A program made the position numbers and the translations under genes. A model generated the notes under the pieces. It worked only from the letters and a program-made list of their open reading frames with translations, was not told the DNA's origin and ran no database searches. A stretch of 7,520 bases of DNA from Syntrophorhabdus sp. PtaB.Bin184 (GTDB taxonomy: Bacteria; Desulfobacterota; Syntrophorhabdia; Syntrophorhabdales; Syntrophorhabdaceae), in the NCBI GenBank assembly GCA_002067555.1, contig MVQQ01000099.1, positions 1-7,520 on the forward strand, in the 5' to 3' direction. This document shows, piece by piece, positions 4,794 to 7,520 of the stretch; the stretch's first letter is position 1, and the number at the start of each line of letters is the position of its first letter.

Positions 4794-6938
4794 ATGGACG
4801 GGATCTGCATCTCATTTCTCTGGCACATGCACCAGCCGTACTACAAGAATACCTTTACCGGGGAATACCTCCTGCCCTGGACCCTCTTGCACGGCACCAA
4901 GGACTACTACGACATGGGCGCGATGCTCAAGGATTTTCCCGGGATGAAGCAGAACTTCAATTTCGTTCCCTCCCTCCTCGAACAACTCGTGGACTATGAA
5001 GATCTCGACGTGAAGGACACGTATCTCGATGTGTTCAGAAAGGACCCTTCGGACCTTACCGAAGAGGACAGGGTCTTCCTCCTCGGCAATTTTTTCAATG
5101 CCAACTGGGAGAATATGATCCGGCCCTTCCCGCGCTACTACGAACTGCTTGCCAAGCGCGGTTTCTACTGTCCCAGGGATGGCCTGTCGAAGGTCACCGG
5201 GTATTTCAGCGACGAGGAGCTTCGGGATCTGCAAATACTCTTCTTTCTCGCCTGGACGGACCCGAGCTTCTTCGCGGCCTTTGAAGGTCTCCGGTACCTC
5301 AGGGAAAAGGGCAGGAAGTTCACCGAACAGGACAAAAAGATCCTCATGGACGTCCAGAGGGACATCCTCAAGGGCACGATCCCCCTCTACAGAGAGCTTG
5401 CCGCAAAGGGGACCGTGGAGCTGTCGACGTCGGCCTTCTATCACCCCATCATTCCCCTTCTCATCGACAGCGCGTCGGCGAGGGAGGCAATGCCGGGCGT
5501 CAACCTGCCGGACGTGCCCTTTGCCTGGCCCCGGGATGCGTCACGCCAGATATCGTCGGGTCTCGACCTCTTCGAAAAAGTCGTGGGCATCCGTCCCGCG
5601 GGCATGTGGCCCCCTGAGGGCTCTGTCAGCGAGGCCGCCCTGGACCTTTACATGGAGCACGGTGTCAGGTGGCTTGCCACGGACGAAGACATCCTTTTCG
5701 AAAGCCTGAGATGGGGAACGCGCAGGGACGAACGCGGTTTCATCATCAATCCCGAGGTCCTTTACAGGCCCTACCGTTATGAGAGGGGTGGTCACGATAT
5801 CACTATCATCTTCCGGGACCAGTCTCTCTCGGACCTCATATCCTTTCACTATTCACGGTCAGACGCGAAGGAGGCGGCGCAGGATTGCCTGAACAGGTTG
5901 AGGACCATTCGGGACTCCATCGGGAACAGGATCGCGAGACCGCTGGTGACGATCGCCATGGATGGTGAGAATGCCTGGGAAGGTTACAGGAACGACGGAA
6001 GGGATTTCCTGGGCTATCTCTATGAAGGTATTCTGCGCGAGGACGGCATGACGCCGGTCACGATATCCGAATATCTGGAAACGGCCCGCGACTACGGAAA
6101 CCTCTCCCGTTGCCACGCCGGTTCTTGGATCGGACACAACTTTTCCATATGGATCGGCCACGACGAGGACAATGCCGCCTGGTCACGGCTTGCCGAGACC
6201 CGGAGGTTCCTCGAGGAGGAAGACCCGGACGGCAAGAACAGGATGGCCTGGGAATCGATCTACATAGCGGAAGGGAGCGACTGGTTCTGGTGGTATGGAG
6301 ACGAACACTCCTCGGACAGCGACGAGGTGTTCGACCTCCTGTTCCGGGAGAACCTGGCGAACGTGTACCGCTATCTCGGAAAAGAAGTGCCGGAGATACT
6401 GTCGATTCCCATCATCGTGGAAGACCGGGTGGCTCGGCCCGCGAGGGAGCCGGTCAACTTTCTCCGTCCCGTCATCGATGGCAGGGTGACAAACTACTTC
6501 GAATGGATCGGTTCAGGTTTCATCGAGGGCAAGGGGCACGGAACGGCCATGCATGAAACGGTCTCTGCCTTGAAGGACTGCTGCTTCGGTTTCAACGAGA
6601 CCAGCCTCTTCCTGCGTGTCGATCTGGACAAGAGGTTTATGGATGAAATGGACGGGGCCGTCTTCGAGGTTTCGATCATCGGCAGGGACGATCACAAGAT
6701 AGAGTATCGTGTTCGTGACAGGTCCATAAACGCCGACGTTCCTGTGCAGGCCGCCTTTGACGAGATACTCGAATTGTGCGTTCCTTTCAGTGACCTCGGC
6801 CTCGGCCCGAAGGACGACGCGGAGGTCTGGCTTTCGTTGAAGATCAACGAAATGATAGTCGACAGGATTCCCCAGAGAGGCTATCTCGTGATAACCGTCC
6901 CCTCGGAAACCTTCGAGGCGGAGATGTGGTATGTGTGA
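4794..6938 (+). CDS. Glycoside hydrolase family 57 protein (alpha-amylase/amylopullulanase-like)
   Basis: The 714-residue protein begins directly with the GH57 barrel: LWHMHQPYY (9-17) is the first conserved region. SAFYHPIIPLL (213-223) carries the conserved His217. AGMWPPEGSVSE (269-280) holds the likely nucleophile Glu275, and TIAMDGENAWEGY (386-398) the likely acid/base Asp390. The MDGEN-W-E form is nearer to amylopullulanase-type members than to 4-alpha-glucanotransferases. HAGSWIGHNFSIWIG and EGSDWFWWYGDEHSS (about 441-507) continue the catalytic unit. From about 555 a beta-rich C-terminal region follows (RPVIDGRVTNYFEWIGSGF onwards), as often seen in bacterial members. No signal peptide or membrane segment is present, so a cytoplasmic role on alpha-glucan or glycogen is likely. 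Exact specificity (hydrolysis, branching or transfer) is undetermined. No other glycogen gene is in the window. The ATG is fixed by the family N-terminus. Confidence 0.9.
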   Translation: MDGICISFLWHMHQPYYKNTFTGEYLLPWTLLHGTKDYYDMGAMLKDFPGMKQNFNFVPSLLEQLVDYEDLDVKDTYLDVFRKDPSDLTEEDRVFLLGNFFNANWENMIRPFPRYYELLAKRGFYCPRDGLSKVTGYFSDEELRDLQILFFLAWTDPSFFAAFEGLRYLREKGRKFTEQDKKILMDVQRDILKGTIPLYRELAAKGTVELSTSAFYHPIIPLLIDSASAREAMPGVNLPDVPFAWPRDASRQISSGLDLFEKVVGIRPAGMWPPEGSVSEAALDLYMEHGVRWLATDEDILFESLRWGTRRDERGFIINPEVLYRPYRYERGGHDITIIFRDQSLSDLISFHYSRSDAKEAAQDCLNRLRTIRDSIGNRIARPLVTIAMDGENAWEGYRNDGRDFLGYLYEGILREDGMTPVTISEYLETARDYGNLSRCHAGSWIGHNFSIWIGHDEDNAAWSRLAETRRFLEEEDPDGKNRMAWESIYIAEGSDWFWWYGDEHSSDSDEVFDLLFRENLANVYRYLGKEVPEILSIPIIVEDRVARPAREPVNFLRPVIDGRVTNYFEWIGSGFIEGKGHGTAMHETVSALKDCCFGFNETSLFLRVDLDKRFMDEMDGAVFEVSIIGRDDHKIEYRVRDRSINADVPVQAAFDEILELCVPFSDLGLGPKDDAEVWLSLKINEMIVDRIPQRGYLVITVPSETFEAEMWYV

Positions 6939-6939
6939 A

Positions 6940-6973
6940 GACGGGTCATAAGTAATAGGTAATAGGTAATAGG
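6940..6973 (+). repeat. Left inverted repeat of the four-helix-bundle cassette (7-nt units)
   Basis: The 34-nt block starts 2 nt after the GH57 stop. It reads GACGG, then GTCATAA, then three perfect head-to-tail copies of GTAATAG and a final G. It matches the reverse complement of 7428-7461 at 26 of 34 positions with no gap. Because the period is 7, the TAA and TAG codons within the units fall in all three plus-strand frames. Confidence 0.85.
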
Positions 6974-6997
6974 AAAAGAAAGAAGAGACGTTTTCCT
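6971..6997 (+). other. Hairpin immediately after the left inverted repeat
   Basis: AGGAAAA (6971-6977) and TTTTCCT (6991-6997) are perfect complements separated by a purine-rich 13-nt loop. The left arm overlaps the last 3 nt of the 7-nt repeat array. It could cap the GH57 transcript or belong to the leader of the downstream cassette gene. The pairing is short and A/T-rich, so its significance is uncertain. Confidence 0.3.
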
Positions 6998-7017
6998 GCA
7001 GCCCGTTGCCTGGCATC

Positions 7018-7023
7018 TATGAT
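7018..7023 (+). promoter_or_regulatory. Possible -10 element for the four-helix-bundle gene
   Basis: TATGAT (5 of 6 to TATAAT) lies 49 nt before the preferred ATG at 7073, within the leader inside the left repeat. No good -35 is found at the usual spacing. If used, the cassette would carry its own promoter. Confidence 0.25.
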
Positions 7024-7072
7024 CTATGTTGTTACGGGATTTTTCTGTTTCTTCGGAAGTAATACTCATGCA

Positions 7073-7441
7073 ATGAAAGAGTCTGGCTTTAGAGAACTCC
7101 ATGCATGGAAGCGGTCAAGGGATCTGGCAGTTCTCATTTACAGGATTACGGAGAGCAGTTCTTACAAGCGGGATGCTGGCTTGAGGGACCAAATGCGTCG
7201 GGCTTCGGTGTCCATAGCCAGCAATATTGCTGAAGGAGATGAGCGAAGCACCAATAGAGAGTCTGTAAGATTCTTCTATATTGCGAAGGGATCTGTTGCC
7301 GAATTAATGACGCAATTGGAATTGTCCAGAGCGGTGGACTACATCAAAGACGATGATTTCAAGAGGCTCTTGTATGAATGTGAAATAATCGGAAGGATGC
7401 TGGGCAAATTGATCAAGGTACGCAGTTCCCATTACCCATGA
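7073..7441 (+). CDS. Four-helix-bundle protein (S23 / 23S rRNA intervening-sequence protein family, Avd-like fold)
   Basis: The 122-residue protein shows the family pattern. Helix 1 is FRELHAWKRSRDLAVLIYRI (6-25). Helix 2 carries the signature LRDQMRRASVSIASNIAEG (37-55), helix 3 is ESVRFFYIAKGSVAELMTQL (63-82), and helix 4 spans about 94-115. Members form basic pentameric bundles; S23 proteins are encoded in intervening sequences of 23S rRNA, and the related Avd serves diversity-generating retroelements. No reverse transcriptase or rRNA is near this copy, so its role is unknown. The start at ATG 7073 gives the usual MKxxxFREL N-terminus. The frame extends to ATG 7019, but those 18 residues are Phe/Cys-rich and unlike the family. 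A weak GGAAG lies 13 nt upstream. The last residues (SHYP) and the TGA stop are encoded by the right inverted repeat. G+C is lower than in the neighbouring genes. Confidence 0.85.
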   Translation: MKESGFRELHAWKRSRDLAVLIYRITESSSYKRDAGLRDQMRRASVSIASNIAEGDERSTNRESVRFFYIAKGSVAELMTQLELSRAVDYIKDDDFKRLLYECEIIGRMLGKLIKVRSSHYP

Positions 7442-7461
7442 CCCGTCACCTATTACCCGTC
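7428..7461 (-). repeat. Right inverted repeat of the four-helix-bundle cassette (7-nt units)
   Basis: Read on the minus strand it begins GACGG, as the left copy does, followed by four degenerate 7-nt units (GTAATAG first, GTAATGG last) and a final G. It aligns without gaps to 6940-6973 with 26 of 34 identities. It contains the stop codon of the four-helix-bundle gene on the plus strand (TGA 7439-7441). It also contains a TGA on the minus strand (7446-7448) that ends the frame entering from the right edge. Confidence 0.85.
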
Positions 7462-7520
7462 TTTTCAGTTACTACCGTTTCGGAGATCCAGCCTTCGCGG
7501 CCTTCGTAGAGTTTTATCTT
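7446..7520 (-). CDS. Probable C-terminal end of a gene entering from the right edge
   Basis: A minus-strand frame is open from the right edge for 24 codons to TGA (7446-7448). Its residues (including LYEGREGWISETVV, then TEKTGNR) read as ordinary soluble-protein sequence. The other frame I read through hits a stop or is Arg-rich and less protein-like. The final few residues and the stop come from the right inverted repeat. The fragment is too short to name; a GWI after a charged turn is vaguely like a bacterial SH3-type strand, but that is speculation. If real, it converges on the cassette and GH57 genes. Confidence 0.45.
   Translation of the reverse strand, partial: KIKLYEGREGWISETVVTEKTGNR

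Larger units (their letters stand above)
6940..7461. mobile_element. Putative cassette: four-helix-bundle gene between inverted 7-nt-unit repeats
   Basis: The block consists of a 34-nt left repeat, about 100 nt of leader, one complete gene and a 34-nt right repeat in inverted orientation. It fits tightly between the GH57 stop codon and a probable gene entering from the right. Hand counts over the gene give 30/60 and 24/60 G+C in two consecutive lines (7201-7320), against 37/60 in a GH57 line (6301-6360), pointing to a different origin. No transposase, integrase or reverse transcriptase is present, and no target-site duplication could be recognised, so mobility is inferred only. The arrangement resembles the stem-bounded intervening sequences of 23S rRNA that encode S23 proteins, but no rRNA flanks it. 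Confidence 0.45.

Noticed and set aside
4812..5444. Minus-strand open frame (210 codons) inside the GH57 gene
   Set aside because: The opposite strand encodes conserved GH57 motifs throughout; this frame shows no family features.
7019..7072. N-terminal extension of the four-helix-bundle protein from ATG 7019
   Set aside because: The extra 18 residues are Phe/Cys-rich and unlike the family, whose members start close to the FREL motif. The candidate -10 overlaps this ATG.
6940..7461. Diversity-generating retroelement (because Avd shares the four-helix-bundle fold)
   Set aside because: There is no reverse transcriptase and no template/variable repeat pair with adenine-biased differences in the window.
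6940..7461. Genuine 23S rRNA intervening sequence
   Set aside because: The flanking DNA is protein-coding (GH57 on the left, a probable minus-strand gene on the right), not rRNA.

Overview
The window looks like chromosomal DNA of a Gram-negative bacterium: it encodes both inner-membrane permease subunits of the LPS exporter (LptF and LptG). The protein-coding DNA is GC-rich (37 of 60 bases in one hand-counted stretch of the GH57 gene). The gene mix (LptFG, a cytoplasmic GH57 alpha-glucan enzyme, an S23-type four-helix-bundle protein and abundant short intergenic repeats) suggests a Desulfobacterota/Deltaproteobacteria-like anaerobe. That placement is inference; nothing here is diagnostic.

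Layout. (a) 2-421 (+): C-terminal part of a small membrane protein of the MscS-associated conserved-TM-helix type, cut by the left edge. (b) 422-632: junction between convergent genes, holding two arrays of a 9-nt repeat in inverted orientation around about 140 nt of non-coding DNA. (c) 622-4116 (-): a tight four-gene unit transcribed leftward, lptF, lptG, a DEDD-type RNase H-like exonuclease and an alpha/beta hydrolase (17-bp overlap, 42-bp gap, 4-bp ATGA overlap). (d) 4117-4280: divergent control region with back-to-back promoter candidates and a palindrome in the spacer of the lptF promoter. (e) 4281-6938 (+): a YfcE/MJ0936-type metallophosphoesterase followed 30 bp later by a 714-residue GH57 glycoside hydrolase. 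(f) 6940-7461: a compact cassette holding a four-helix-bundle (S23/Avd-like) gene between 34-nt inverted repeats built of 7-nt units. (g) 7446-7520 (-): the probable C-terminal end of a gene entering from the right.

How the parts relate. LptF and LptG form the transmembrane part of the ATP-driven LPS extractor. The exonuclease and hydrolase are co-transcribed with them and translationally coupled to each other, but nothing in the sequence ties them chemically to LPS. The GH57 enzyme lacks a signal peptide and probably acts on intracellular alpha-glucan.

The most notable signal is in the two convergent junctions. Each carries short tandem repeats in inverted orientation hugging the 3' ends of the flanking genes. 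In each, the repeats themselves supply stop codons: for the alpha/beta hydrolase at the left junction, and for the four-helix-bundle gene and the right-edge reading frame at the right one. The right junction contains a protein-coding cargo with lower GC than its neighbours, reminiscent of the intervening sequences of 23S rRNA but lying outside rRNA. This is the best candidate in the window for an undescribed element.
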